A DNA stretch of 64,000 nucleotides from Rhynochetos jubatus. Taxonomy: Eukaryota; Chordata; Aves; Eurypygiformes; Rhynochetidae. The stretch is taken from NCBI GenBank assembly GCA_027574665.1, contig CM050652.1, positions 39,894,307 to 39,958,306 on the forward strand. The letters run 5' to 3'. Both the position numbers and the translations under genes were made by a program. The notes below the pieces were generated by a model. The model had not been told where the DNA came from and searched no databases. It saw only the letters and a list, made by a program, of their open reading frames with translations. Below are positions 26,228 through 38,159 of this stretch, one piece after another (position 1 is the first letter of the stretch; every line of letters begins with the position of its first letter).

Positions 26228-26278
26228 GGTTTTGGTTTTTGTTTTGTTTTGTTTTGTTTTGGGTTCTTTTGGTTTTTT
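26228..26278. repeat. (GTTTT)n simple repeat
   Basis: Four perfect GTTTT units (26241-26260) are flanked by imperfect GGTTTT and GGGTTCTTTT units. On the complementary strand this is (AAAAC)n, which can derive from an A-rich retrotransposon tail, but no retrotransposon body was recognised beside it. Confidence 0.85.
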
Positions 26279-29200
26279 CCTGTAACACAAAATAGCTATG
26301 GCTTTTAACCTAATACTTTAGGTCTGAGTTGGCCACAGGTTACTGGTAGTGTTTTCTGGCCTCTGCTGAGCAGGGATGTGAGGAACTGATGTTCTGTGGG
26401 GCTTTTGGTTGGAACATGTGCTGCATGGTTGCCTGTAACATGAGGGGACATATACGGCTTGTGTATGATGGTTTGTGCTGCGCATCACAAAGTAAGGGGG
26501 GACACAAACCGGCACATGAATATTTGGCCAAGAGCAGTTGTTTCAACAAAAATATTTGAGTGGGATCCAGCTCATTAGAAGTCACAACTTTGGGATGCAC
26601 ATGAAGCGCCTTTTTCATAAAAGAACAAAATACAGCTCAGACGTCCAGCAGAACTGACAACACCTCAGCTACATGGAAACTGTGACTTGTAAACTGTGCT
26701 TTTTCCTGTCCTCATCTCTGTGACCCTGGGGCAGGCTCAAGCAGAGTTCTTTTCTTCAAGTATGTGAAACGTGCAGTTCCTGGCCCTCAGTGCTGCCTTC
26801 ACGCCTCCACAGTAGGAGCCAGCAGCATCAGGCAGAGCTTCTGGGCGACTTCCTGAAATGTGCAGACAAGACAGGTGAGGGAAGAGCTGGGGGAGACCCT
26901 GTCATGCTCAGAAAGCAGCAGGTTTACAGTAATTTGGCTGTTGCCATGGCGTATTATTTTCTTTCCCTTTCTTCCCATTTTTCCAGTGCCACATATTTCT
27001 TCTTGCCTCAGAAAGGGCTCTTCTCCCCACTCACTTTTTCTTCAGAGACAGGATAAGAGCAAATGGGAAGGGAGGCAAAGGAAGGCAGCATGAAAATGTC
27101 AGTGAGCTGTGGGAGGGCTGAGAGGACTTGCATGGAATCCTGCTCCCACAGTCATCCCTGTTTTTGTGAAGGCAACAGTCCATCAGGCCTGCACTGTGGT
27201 TTTTTCTGGGCGCTTCGTGTTCATTTAAGGTTGAAATTTGAATCTACAATGATCACGAGCAAGTTGGTCAGGAAAGGCTTTATAACTACATCAAAAACAT
27301 AACAGCAGATGAAAGTAAAACACAGCATCTTTTATTAAATGATAACCTGAGGCTACTGACTCCCTATAAGACAATATATGAATCACTAGAATAAGCCCCA
27401 GTGAGCACAACAGAGAGATTCATTAGCCAGGGAAATAGTCATTATCAAGCTACTGGAAAGTTGTCCTGCCACTGAATCTTGTAATGAAGTGTTCAAACTT
27501 TTAAACTAATTGAAAAGAAAAAGTAATGAAGAGAGCAAGAAGACTGTCAAATTCCTGAAAGGCAAATTGTTAAATGTGCACATGTGAACATAAAATACAC
27601 TATTTCCTCATCTCTTATCTTTGCCACTTCATTTTTCTTCTGCCTTATTTCTGACCTCCTTCTCCTACTGGCTCAAACCAGTGTCATGATTACACAGAGG
27701 CTTTAATTTCAAAGGGCTGTTGATGGGTGTCCCATGACTCCCAGGGGCTGGTGTACCCCACAGGATTACACCAACCAGGCTGCACACCCTGCAAGCAAGG
27801 CACACGTCAAAGGCGAGTACAGAGAGTTACGTATGGAGGGGAAAACTTCCATGCCATGCTTTAGCATCCATCCCCTACTCTGACTGAAACCGCCCCATTT
27901 CAGACTTACCTGTTCTAATAGTATAAAGAAAACAATAACTTAATCCTTTCCTCAGGAGATTTACATAAGTACATTCAGCAGTAGTTTACACTTTGGAAAA
28001 AAGATGATAGTACTGAAAAAAACAATTTAAATCAAGGTGAGCAAACCTGAGTAATATTTAGTCTCTTATGAGAACATTAACACAACAACAACAAAAATAC
28101 TACAAATATTTTAGATTACAATTAAAACCATTAAAGAAACATGTACTGTATTAAAGCACATCTGTACACTTAAACTTACCTGCTGTTATTTTCCTTAATA
28201 CTGAAGGGAATATTACCTTTACTCCCCCTTGCATAACACCTGCTGTCAGAGTTTATGCAAGGACAGCAAGGGGGCTGAACGGACTTCAGTTGATGGTATC
28301 TTTGTCCCTAATGGAGAAGCAAGAAGCACACTGTTCCAGTTTGCTGCTGGTGGGAGAAAGGGCATACCTAGATTTAGATATGTATCTTCCTGTCCACAAA
28401 AGACAAACTCTCTTCTTGCAAAAAAGAAAAAAAAAACCTTTCTTTTCTAAGCAAATATTATTTAATTTTCTATCAGTCTACAGCACTCTGGAAAAGGTTT
28501 CATTAAGACACACTGTGAATTGTTACTCTCCCTGTGTCAACACAAAGAGGGATATGCAGCCTGACTCCACAGAGCCCAGATGCAAGCTAAGCATGGATAA
28601 TGCTGATACAGATACTACAGATGAGCTTTAATAATTTGAGAAGGGAATTGTTAAAAAAGAAGTTTGGTTGCCAGTTTGGCTAGCAGACACATGTGTCTAG
28701 AGCACTAACGGGACAGTGATTACTGTGTGTGAGTACAGGGCACGAGGAAGCAATGTCAGCACTTGGCAAATGTGAGTTAAAATGTATGGGGCATCACCAT
28801 ACATGAAGGCAGTCTTGATGTCTTTGGACTTGGGACACAAAACAGATAACAGGAATGAACTTGATCTCAACATGCTGATACTCTGTTTTCTTGACTTACT
28901 GCTGGAGCAAAGCAAGCCAGGGGACTATTTTTAGTTTTAGTTCACCTCTGTGGCTCCTGGACTGTAAAAGAGGCAGACCTTGAAAACAAACAGCAAATAG
29001 GTATTTTGACAACTGGAGAAATCACTTTTACCCAGCCTTTATTTTAACAGGATTAAGGAGAAAATACTAACATTATTTGGTGCCCAAATTTGGCTGGTGA
29101 TCAAGAAATACCTGGTTTTTACTGCCCCTAAAAGTTTGTAATCGTTTCTTGAGTTTTCTGAAAGGGCTGTGCTGATGGATTTTGCTTCATTGTCTAGGGA

Positions 29201-32200
29201 TGTCTTCATCACTGGTATCAAGAAAATGTATCCCCTTATCCAGTCTGGCCATAGGGAAAAAACTGTCTATTTCAGAACCTCCAGATTCCTAATGACCACC
29301 TAACTCTATTTTGCTTTACTACGTGGTTACAATTTGTCCACCTTCATCCTTCCTCTAATCAAACTCTAATCTAACCTTGTGTCCCTGCAAAGGGAGGCTT
29401 CCTTCAAGAAGTTCAGGTAGGCAATAGCATATCCAGGTCAAATGCTAAGTGTGATTTACATCTTCAGCAGACGCAGAACCAAACAGAAAAGTATCAAAAA
29501 ACTGCTGGAAGAAAAGAGGACAGCAAACTTGAAGTTGTCTCTGGTTCAGAAACAGCATTTATATACTCTCATAGCAATGTGAAAAACAACGAGGATCCTT
29601 CTTGTTGTTCAGAGACTCAGGACAGAGGGCTGCAGGTACACCTTAAATGAAACTCCAGCTGCATAACCCAGCAGCACGTGCTGGGTCCCAACACAATTTC
29701 CGGACAGTTAGAAGGAAGGCTTAGGTCTGGTAAGGTCTGAGCCTGGGAAACAGCAGTGTGAGATTAGACATCTAATGGACTGTTAACCCACTCATCACAT
29801 GTATTGACAATATTGACTTTACTGAAGTTCACTTTGTGTATGGGGTTCTTTTGTCCAAGGCATTAGGATGCACAGGACTTGGGGTTTAACTGCTTAGGTA
29901 CTTCTTTTTAACAGTGATTTTTGGCTTTAACTATGATGTCTTAAGCTTTGAAGCTGTGATCATTTATGGATCTTCAACTTTCTTTTGAAAAACACGTTTT
30001 GTTGGCATCACAATACAATTTTCAGCAGTTCTGCTATTGTGAGGAGTAGAATACACCTTAACTCGCTTCTGGAGGTATTCATTGAAGCATGAAAAGAATT
30101 TAAACCATTATAAGTTTTGCTGCAGAGCAAGCATCTGCAAGCATCTGACAAGCATTTTATTCCATACTCAATTTAGAGCATTAGCACAACAAATAAATGG
30201 CTGCTAAAACAAAGCAATTCTCCAAAACTGATAGAGGGTCATGTTTAGTCATTTTGAGCAGTTTCTTTTTTAGCAGGAATAGAGTGAGAGTCTCTCAACC
30301 ACTTTTCCAGATTAAGCAGGTCATAATCGTATTATTTAAAAATAAAACCTTACTCAGCATCCTATTTCCTTTTTATGTCTAATTTTTGCTGAGTAGAACT
30401 GTAGTAATTGGATTCTTTCATTCCTCCTACATCATCCTGGGTCAAACAAACTCAGGTGATTAAAATGAAATGGAGCAAGTAATGGATGAAGCTTTAGTAT
30501 CAGCACAAATGTACTGATTCGAACACCTTCACTGTACAGGGTATCCCTCCCACTATTGCAGGAGGTTTTCAAGACTGCTGTTATACCGAACATTTAGGAA
30601 TGTTGGCTCCTGAGACAACTACGCTTCAAACGCTGTGTTTATAATATATCCACAATGAGCAATAGTGTCCCAAGCAATCTAAGAGACTTTCCAGCTGAGA
30701 AATAAGGTGAGTTGCAATGACCAAGACACTCTGAAGAAGTCATTAACATGCCCAAAATGTCTTTTTTAATACACCTCTACTAAAATGGTGTATTTTTTTC
30801 TCCCTATGGAGATAGTTAATCTCTTGATGTAAAAAGCTCACTCAGACAGGGGCATGGAGTTTTCTTGCACAGGCTTGGATTCCTATGTTTCAGACAAAGC
30901 ATGCCTTCACAAATGCTTTATAAGGGGTTCATTTTATGACAATGTGTAAGAAAATGTAAAAAATAATGGGTTCAGGTTATCCTATGGAGATTTTGCAGGT
31001 TCCTGCTTACTTGTATTATATGCTTTAGAAAAGAGCAGGCTGCAGCATCAGCAGCTGGAGCAGACATCACCATTGTCAGAGGCTCTCCAGGGTGCTCCAG
31101 CAGCTGTATTCCCCACCAGACACAGCCATCAGTCAGTGAATTAGGGAGTTTCCATAGCAGCAAGCTGGGAGTAACACAAATGCCACAGGTCCTGCCCCTG
31201 TCTGTACACAAATTGTTCTTGGCATGATCTTTTGTGTCATGTACAACTGCTCTGGTCCCAAAGCTGGCCAGAAGTATCAGGTCCGAAGCCTCGAGGATGG
31301 GGAGGAAACCAAAACATAGGAATACTTTAGTACAAGTCTGCTTTTCTGATACTTCTTATTTTTCCATCTCTGCATTTCCACTGGATACACAGGGTAGTAT
31401 CTCTATCTTAGAATTCATTGCTGTCACACTTCTTCCACACACACAGAAAAAAATAATCAAAATTTGCTCAAGTCCCCATTTACCCCTAGTTTCTGAACCG
31501 TAGGAAATGACTGCTTAGGGATATAGTCTGTTCTTTTGATTCACTAACAGGATCTTTCCAGGACACATGCCAGCTCCTCTTTATCTGCATTCTATTTATG
31601 AGAGCCCTATGACCTTGGATGCTATGGGACTGAGAGTACCGTGAAAACTTCACCTTTTTCAAGTACTTTACCAACTCTAGATATCAAATAACATAACAAA
31701 GCACAAAAAAATAGCACATCCCCCAAATCAAAGCCAGTGTTCACTAAAGGCTGAACACAAACAACTAAGCATTTTGGTGACTTCCTCTGAGAAATTATCT
31801 CTTTTTTTTTTTCCTTATCCAGTACCCAGAAAATGCAATCAATAACAGTATCATAAGGGGAGTCCTCACTACCCAAAAGGTTATTTTTTCTGTATTTATC
31901 TATCTGGTTTTCTACCAAAGGAAAAGGTATAAACACTAATGAGTGTGGGTTGTCAGCTGCAAGAAATCCAGGTTCTATTTTTAGATGAGCAGGTCAAAGC
32001 TCATGTCCAAAAGCCCAAAACATTACGTGTTATAAATTTATTTCTAACTGAAAAGGTACTTGGGAGTTCTAGATATCTCTCTTTTCCAAAAAAGAAATCC
32101 TTAGGTACCCAAAGGTTTAGCATGCCTGGAAGTACATCAGTGTTGAATGATTTTGTCTTTGAAGCCCTGAAAAATACATTTATCCCGTGATGACTAAATT

Positions 32201-33229
32201 TAAAGCTCATAAACATTAATGGGAGCAGTCTATAAAGCCCAGGTCTCATCACTTCCAAATGAGTGCCCAAACCACCAGGTTAAGGAACTATTCCCCTGCT
32301 TTTCCTCTCCTGTGCATCCACACACGTGATATACACTAATACACCGTACATGAAGAAATTAAGTAGGAGGGGGACCTGAGAGAGGCCTGTAACACTGCTG
32401 TTACAGAACGCTTTTAGAAGGCAGTAAACATGAGATTAAATCCTAGTGTACAAAAAAAAAATTATGGAAATTCCATCTCCCACGTACGACTGTCATCTCT
32501 GAGCTATTAGCTCATAAAGACGCATCACCATTTTGGAGGAAAAACCCTACGAACTTGATTTCATGATGCCTTATGAACCTTCAGTGATGCAGTGTGTCAG
32601 AAGCAAGGCCTATGCATTGTACTAAGATCCACTTCTCTCAGCATTTTTCCTCCTTTCTGGCTAATGCAGTTCCACGTTCCTGTGCTGGCTCCCCTGGGGC
32701 TCCTCCCTGGCTTCAGGTGTGCTGTACGGGGCAGGTACCCTGGCTTAGCGGGGAACACGGGCGCTGCTGCAGCTCTGAGTGCCTAAAATACAGATGCTGC
32801 ATCACAAAGTACTGCAGGCTCCATTCTGCTTAATGGATGGAGCTCTCAGCTGCTGATCCCAGATCCCCAGATATTTCAGCACCTTAACTATTCAAGCAGT
32901 ACTTCCCAGCATTGGCACTAGTGCTGCACATGCAGAGCAATTTCTCCTCAGAGAAAGAGATGTTACCTCATGTTTATCGGGGTGCCACCTAAAAGGGGTG
33001 AGGGTACAATAAGTGTTAGAGGGAGCTTGTTACTGTAGAATAACTGGTTTGTATCTCAAAGCCTTGATTTTAGGGTTTTCAATAGAGATCAAAAAGGCTT
33101 AGTCACAGAGTTATTTATTTTTCATTTTCAGGGAAAACGTGCAAAGTGAGAACCTTCAGTGCCACTACCCCTGCAGCCTAAGACTTCAATCTTAAAAATA
33201 AATGACTTCCCATATTTATTATTGCACAG
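26279..33229. other. AT-rich non-coding DNA, nothing recognised
   Basis: Open frames reach 113 codons at 28290-28631 (plus) and 104 codons at 31622-31936 (minus), without motifs I recognise. Small features are an A-rich run at about 28422-28438, a doubled 10-mer GCAAGCATCT at 30127-30146 and a T11 run at 31802-31812. A moderately GC-richer segment at 32640-32800 has no recognisable content. Confidence 0.5.
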
Positions 33230-33330
33230 AGAGTTTTCATATTGTTGCCTCCAATGAATCTGGAGTTTTTGGAAAGCCTGTTGACGTTTATCAGCTTTCA
33301 TCACAAGAGAAAGCAAAGGAAATCCAGACT
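33230..33330 (+). other. Weak exon-like segment, product unknown
   Basis: A 101-base open segment is bordered on the left by a pyrimidine-rich tract ending in GCACAG (AG at 33228-33229) and on the right by GTGAGA (GT at 33331-33332). In the open frame it reads SFHIVASNESGVFGKPVDVY and then a Gln/Lys/Glu-rich stretch, 33 whole codons after two bases of a split codon. That composition is protein-like, but I cannot assign a family. The donor context (ACT before GTGAGA) is not strong. Exon-like segments of this size arise by chance many times in 64 kb. Confidence 0.13.
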
Positions 33331-33770
33331 GTGAGACTTTTTTTTTATTTAATATCACTATGGAATGACAAAATTCTATTTTCTTTCCATCACTTTTGTA
33401 CTATATTCAGTGCACTTTTTGTGTTGTTTATAATATGATTTTAGGGGAAAATATTTGAAAAAAGCATATAAGATAATTATTTAAATGAGTGTCTGTATTT
33501 TCCTATCTTAAATACATTTGTGTCTCTGAAGAGATATAAAGATATAGGCACATATCTATTTTGTATATTTGTACGCATAGTTAAGCTGTTAACATTCAAG
33601 TGACAAACGCACATAACCACATTGATTATTATGTATCAGTCAGTATTTAGAAGCAGAAGAAATTATGTTTGATCTTGGCAACTTTGTCCATCCAGGTAAG
33701 AATGACGGTTCTGTGCCAGGTTAAGCAAAGCAAACTCATTTCCTTAGACTACTTTGCTCCCCAGACTTCA
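33331..33770. other. AT-rich non-coding DNA, nothing recognised
   Basis: Stop-dense AT-rich sequence separating the weak exon-like segment from the GC-richer patch to its right. No feature recognised. Confidence 0.5.
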
Positions 33771-34280
33771 TTAAAATTGGGTTACTAATTGTATGTGAGA
33801 ACAGTGTCCCTTCTTCAGAGCAGCAGAGAGCATGAGCATTGCCAGATACATGGCATGGAGACTCGGTTTTTCGCAAGCGCCCAGCTGAGCCCTGCCTTGC
33901 TGTCGCCACCACACTGTGGGTCTCAGCATGCCCGTGAAGCTGCCAGCTATTTCAGCACTCCGGACAGCTCCGGAGAGGGACAGAGTGCTGCCAAGTATTT
34001 GCACATGGGCCCTACCCCGCAGCCAAGCCAAAGGAAGGACTGAGCCTGTAAATTCAAACAAATGCACAACCACAGCAAAGACCTCTCCCTGGCGGCAAGC
34101 CCAGCTCTGCTCACCCTGCAGCAAGAATGTTTCCAGGGCAGCTGCAACACAAGCCTCAATGGGGTGAAGTGTAGCACCAGACCACCACCTCCTGTGGGCT
34201 CTTGTGACACTCCAGGAGAGAAGGCAAGGAAGGAAAAGAAGAATATTTGATTTTCCTTTCACCTTGGATATGCTTCTCAT
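33771..34280 (-). other. GC-richer patch containing the window's longest open frame (169 codons, minus); no gene recognised
   Basis: The open frame begins with a true ATG (complement of 34278-34280) and runs 169 codons. Near its start is a hydrophobic run, NILLFLPCLLSWSVTRA, which resembles a signal peptide. The rest is rich in Ala, Leu, Arg and Trp, with no motif I know. The underlying DNA is clearly GC-richer than its surroundings and contains about nine CpG dinucleotides in 33860-34100, so stops are rare. The plus strand also carries open frames of 84, 83 and 62 codons over the same bases. Open frames on both strands argue for composition rather than coding. Alternatives are a small CpG-containing regulatory element or a lineage-specific small gene; I consider a gene unlikely. 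Confidence 0.2.
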
Positions 34281-37200
34281 TTTTCCCTCTCTTCTTTTTA
34301 CTTCCCAAATTAAACTTCTCTGACATGCAAGGTTTTATTGCTACATCACTGAAAGTTTGCCGGTTAGGGTTTGCAAACCAATTTTGTGTCTCTTTCTGAG
34401 AGTGTTATTACTAGCCCTTGCGATAACTAAAGGATAAAGCTTAACAGGGAAAGGAATATAAAGTATTTCCAAAAGTTTGATCTTTTCTTTTCCTCAAAAA
34501 TTAATGAAACTAATGACTTGTAATAAAAAAAGTCACTCAGCATTCATAGCCATGCTGATGGAGGTGAATTAATACCTCTTTTAGTGCCTAGCTTCCATCT
34601 GTTACATCTGTTCCCATTTTTTTTCTACAGAGAGTTATTAGAATCTATGTTATTACACTTAATTTTACTTTGTTTTCCCTCCTGTTCTTTATTGTCTGGA
34701 GCAAGTGAGCCTAAGAACCATCAAAAGAGAAATAACCAAGAAGGTTTATCTTTGTCTGACAATCCTCTATTAGAAGACTTGGGTACAGCTCTACAAAATT
34801 CAATTCAGTTTTGCTGAACTTCGTGAATGGAAACTGCAGTGTTGTCTTTGGCCCTAAGTTCACAAAATATTCCAGCATGCCCTCTGTCATGATCATCATG
34901 TGTTTCATCACATCACCATGAGGTCTCACTTCTTCCACTCCTACTGTGTATACCATCTGATTTTAATTAATGATCATGCATTTAGCAGCAAAGAGTTCAA
35001 ATATATTCACACTTTTAAAGTCAGCTGAACCTAGTGATAGTACAATGATGTCATTTTTAAGGAGTGAATTATGTTTTACTTTCCTCTGCTATATTAATAA
35101 ACGATGTTGTTCTGTGGTTGATACGAGATCATACACAGTCAGTAAGTGATCTAGCTAAACAGATCATATTATGCATTCTAAATTATTAAAAGGAAAATGT
35201 AACTATTGACATCACTTACAATGTTATCTGTTACGATGTTTCATTTCTATGAGAGGGAGATATTTTCATGCTCTGTTGACGCAAGGTAGTATAGCTTTCC
35301 ATTCCCCAAAAATGTAAAGAGGCTCCAAAACATGACAATCAACGACTGTACGTGGATAAGTATAAAAGCAAAGAGTGGTTTTGATTTCCCCACTTGTACG
35401 GGAAGTCATTTCTAACCAACCAGATACGAAGTCAAAGATAAAGCACTCAAATTAGGCTTATCCTAACAAGGTCCACTTAGAGGTAGGACACTGTAAAGGT
35501 ACAGATTCACTGTTAGCCTCTGTGTACTGCATTGCAAAGAGCAAACACTGGAAGACAACACTGTGGATGTTCTAGCTCCTGAAACCCAAGTGATAAAATC
35601 AGGGCCCTACTGCACGTACAAATGTACCAAGAGCAATAATTATTCTACAGTTTTGCTCTGGTTTAGGTGTCCTTCCAGAATTTATTACAGGCCATTTACC
35701 ATTCATATGCAAAACTATGGAACATAAAATACTGTCAGGCACAACTAAAAGGATAACACCTGTGAGCTGTATCCAAACAAGGGACCTTGGCTGACTAACC
35801 TCAGACATCTAAACACAGAACCCAGATTTTTATAGACCCTCTGCCAGCTTCTGACAAGCCAGAAGCACGTGTTCACCAGGGAGTTGTTAAGGAAAACACT
35901 GGTTACTTGGTATTGCTAAGTGTCTTAATGTTTCTCCTGGCCAGCTTTAGGAAGAAAAACTAATTCTTTGTAAATTTTTAAAACAGGGGACTTTCATTTG
36001 TCTTATTTTAACTCCAGCAAACAGTTCAGCTCTGTTAGTCCCAGAGGAATGGAGAAGATGAGATAATTTTCTGCAAGTGCTTGTGACTTGAAAAGCTAAA
36101 GAGCAGGGAAAGCATTTAAATGCTCTGACATCTCCATAGCACTTCCCAATTGCTTTCTCCATAATGCATCTTGTTAAAATATGGGCAAGTTTCTTGTTGG
36201 CGGAGAGAGAATAATGAATGCAGGAATTACTCTTAATTTATTCTTTTATTTTTGTGAACTTACTTGTGCTGGCTGGTCCTGAATGGACTTACTAAGAAGT
36301 TTCCTCTCAGCTCTTTCTTGCAAGTAGCCACCATTAGGAGAAAAATGCTGGGGTTGTAAGAGCACAAGTATAACCTGCTCAGCTGCTATGACGTTCCTTC
36401 CATAAGAAACAAAACATATAAAGGTTGTTTCCCAAAAAGGATCTCAGCTGTCAGAAGAGTAGGGAAGGTACAGGAGAAATTTTAAAGGGCATCATGAGGA
36501 CTAAGGAAAGAAAACTGAGGCAGGACTGTATTCAGAATACTTTTCAGCATTCAAGGACAAGCCAAGAGCCTAAACAATAGATTTTTGGACCTGGTCCCTA
36601 AAGTACTGAAAACAAAGGTGAGGAAGGAGATAGGATTGTAAATGAGCAATTTGAATAAAGAAGCCTTATTTTGATGTAGAATATGCAAGAGCATACTTGC
36701 AGGCAGTGGGACTGGAGCCAGCAGAGTTGAAGGTGAGGCTGAGATAATAAGAACAGAAATAAAGGAGGAAAGGAAGCTTGAGATAACCGGGACTGAAAAA
36801 GTGAGAGTCAGATAATAGTCCTCAGACCTCAGAACTGGAGACAGGCTGTGACAGGGAAGGGAAATAAATGGTGGGGCAGCAAAAGGATGGGGAGAGGGAG
36901 AAACAATAGTTGGAGTCATTTTTGTAAGAGATTGGGAAGAAGTCTGAGGGTGAAGCAATACAGTCTCACATCAATGATGGGAATATTGTCAGCGAAAACG
37001 ATAGGGAGTGACTCTTTTCAGACAAGCTATTTTCTCATAACTTACAGTATCAAAATATAATCTTTATCATCATCATTAGAAATAACAGTGGAAAAAAATT
37101 CACCTCAATGTCTGACAGTCAGATCCATTCTTCAAGAACATGTGTCCAAAGACATTTAGCTACACAATGAATCATAAAAATTGCTGCTTGACTGCCAACA

Positions 37201-37811
37201 CTTGAAGGTTTTTTTACAATAATTCCACTTTTCCACTTGTTATAAACATCTATGTCATTGCAGTATCGAATATTGATTCTATGAAGGGGAAGACCCAGCT
37301 GCAATCAGAAAAGGAGGAGGGATCATACAGACAGTATTGGTCATTACAGCCTCCACTTCAGACTGGATTGTGGCAAAAGGAGGAGCAGAACAAAGACTAA
37401 GTCATTTGAGTTTTTTTCTCTCTGTAAGTAAAAACTATGCCTGAAAGTTCATTAAATAAAACTGCTTTTGAAAAGCCTTACAGAAAAATAAGTTGAAGGT
37501 ATTTTTAGCCAAATTCTAAACTCAAAATTTTCAAAATAACTACTATTTATTTGAGAAAAGGGTAAATTTTCTCTTTAAATAAGAAGTGGATTTTCAGGCA
37601 GCAATATGTAATCACTTTTAGGGAGGAATAGAGGAAAAAGCAGATGCCCTTCTAGAGTTATAACATTCAAAATCACTGTTTTCTGTCTAGTGCACTATGG
37701 TCCCTGGTCAAGACTATGACCTCAAAGGAAGATGTGCTGTGGAGGATTTCATGGGACTTCACTTAGTGTCACACACACACTGAGGTATTGAGAAGCAGTC
37801 TGGAAAGCAGG
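34281..37811. other. AT-rich non-coding DNA with a purine-rich segment
   Basis: No gene or repeat family is recognised. From about 36440 to 36960 the plus strand is purine-rich (many AG, GGA and GAA triplets). That produces a 135-codon Ser/Pro/Leu/Phe-rich frame on the minus strand (36551-36958), which I treat as a composition artefact. Confidence 0.5.
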
Positions 37812-38159
37812 TCACTGCTGGTGTGACAAAGCTGACCAAGCAACACCCTTTCTACTGAAGATGTAGCCTGGTTCCCATTGCTCCTTGCTCCCTGTTCCTG
37901 TGGCTTCTTCATCAAAATAAACCTGAAGCAGAGATACCTCCTTCAGGTCTTCTCTGAGCTCTGCAGCATGGACATATCGTCTTCCAGGCTGAATTATCAA
38001 GGTCAAAGCTGCATTATTTTCTGAGTGACCCTCCTCTGTTTTGAAGTACCTGTAGTGGTGGAGAAATGTCTCTGACTGCAGTGAAACACCTGCAAGTTGG
38101 ACTAACTTTGATGCAAATATATTATTGGTGGGAATAACAAGTGATACAATCCCACTCAC
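37812..38159 (-). other. 115-codon open frame with an exon-like core; product unknown
   Basis: This minus-strand frame starts with ATG (complement of 38157-38159). Residues 38-74, encoded by 38048 down to 37938, are charged and protein-like (YFKTEEGHSENNAALTLIIQ, then a Glu/Arg/Leu-rich stretch). On the minus strand this core is preceded by CATTTCTCCACCACTACAG, a good acceptor-like pyrimidine tract, and followed by GAAGGAG/GTATCT, a moderate donor-like site; together they bound 112 bases. The codons after the donor also stay open to residue 115. I recognise no family. It could be a chance frame, a relic exon or an exon of an unannotated transcript. Base composition does not differ visibly from nearby sequence. 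Confidence 0.17.

Noticed and set aside
30127-30146. Doubled 10-mer GCAAGCATCT as a possible repeat array.
   Set aside because: Only two copies; a similar doubled 10-mer occurs at 12586-12605, so this is expected background slippage.
36551-36958. A 135-codon minus-strand open frame rich in Ser, Pro, Leu and Phe.
   Set aside because: The plus strand is purine-rich here, which removes stops on the minus strand and produces this composition. No domain was recognised.
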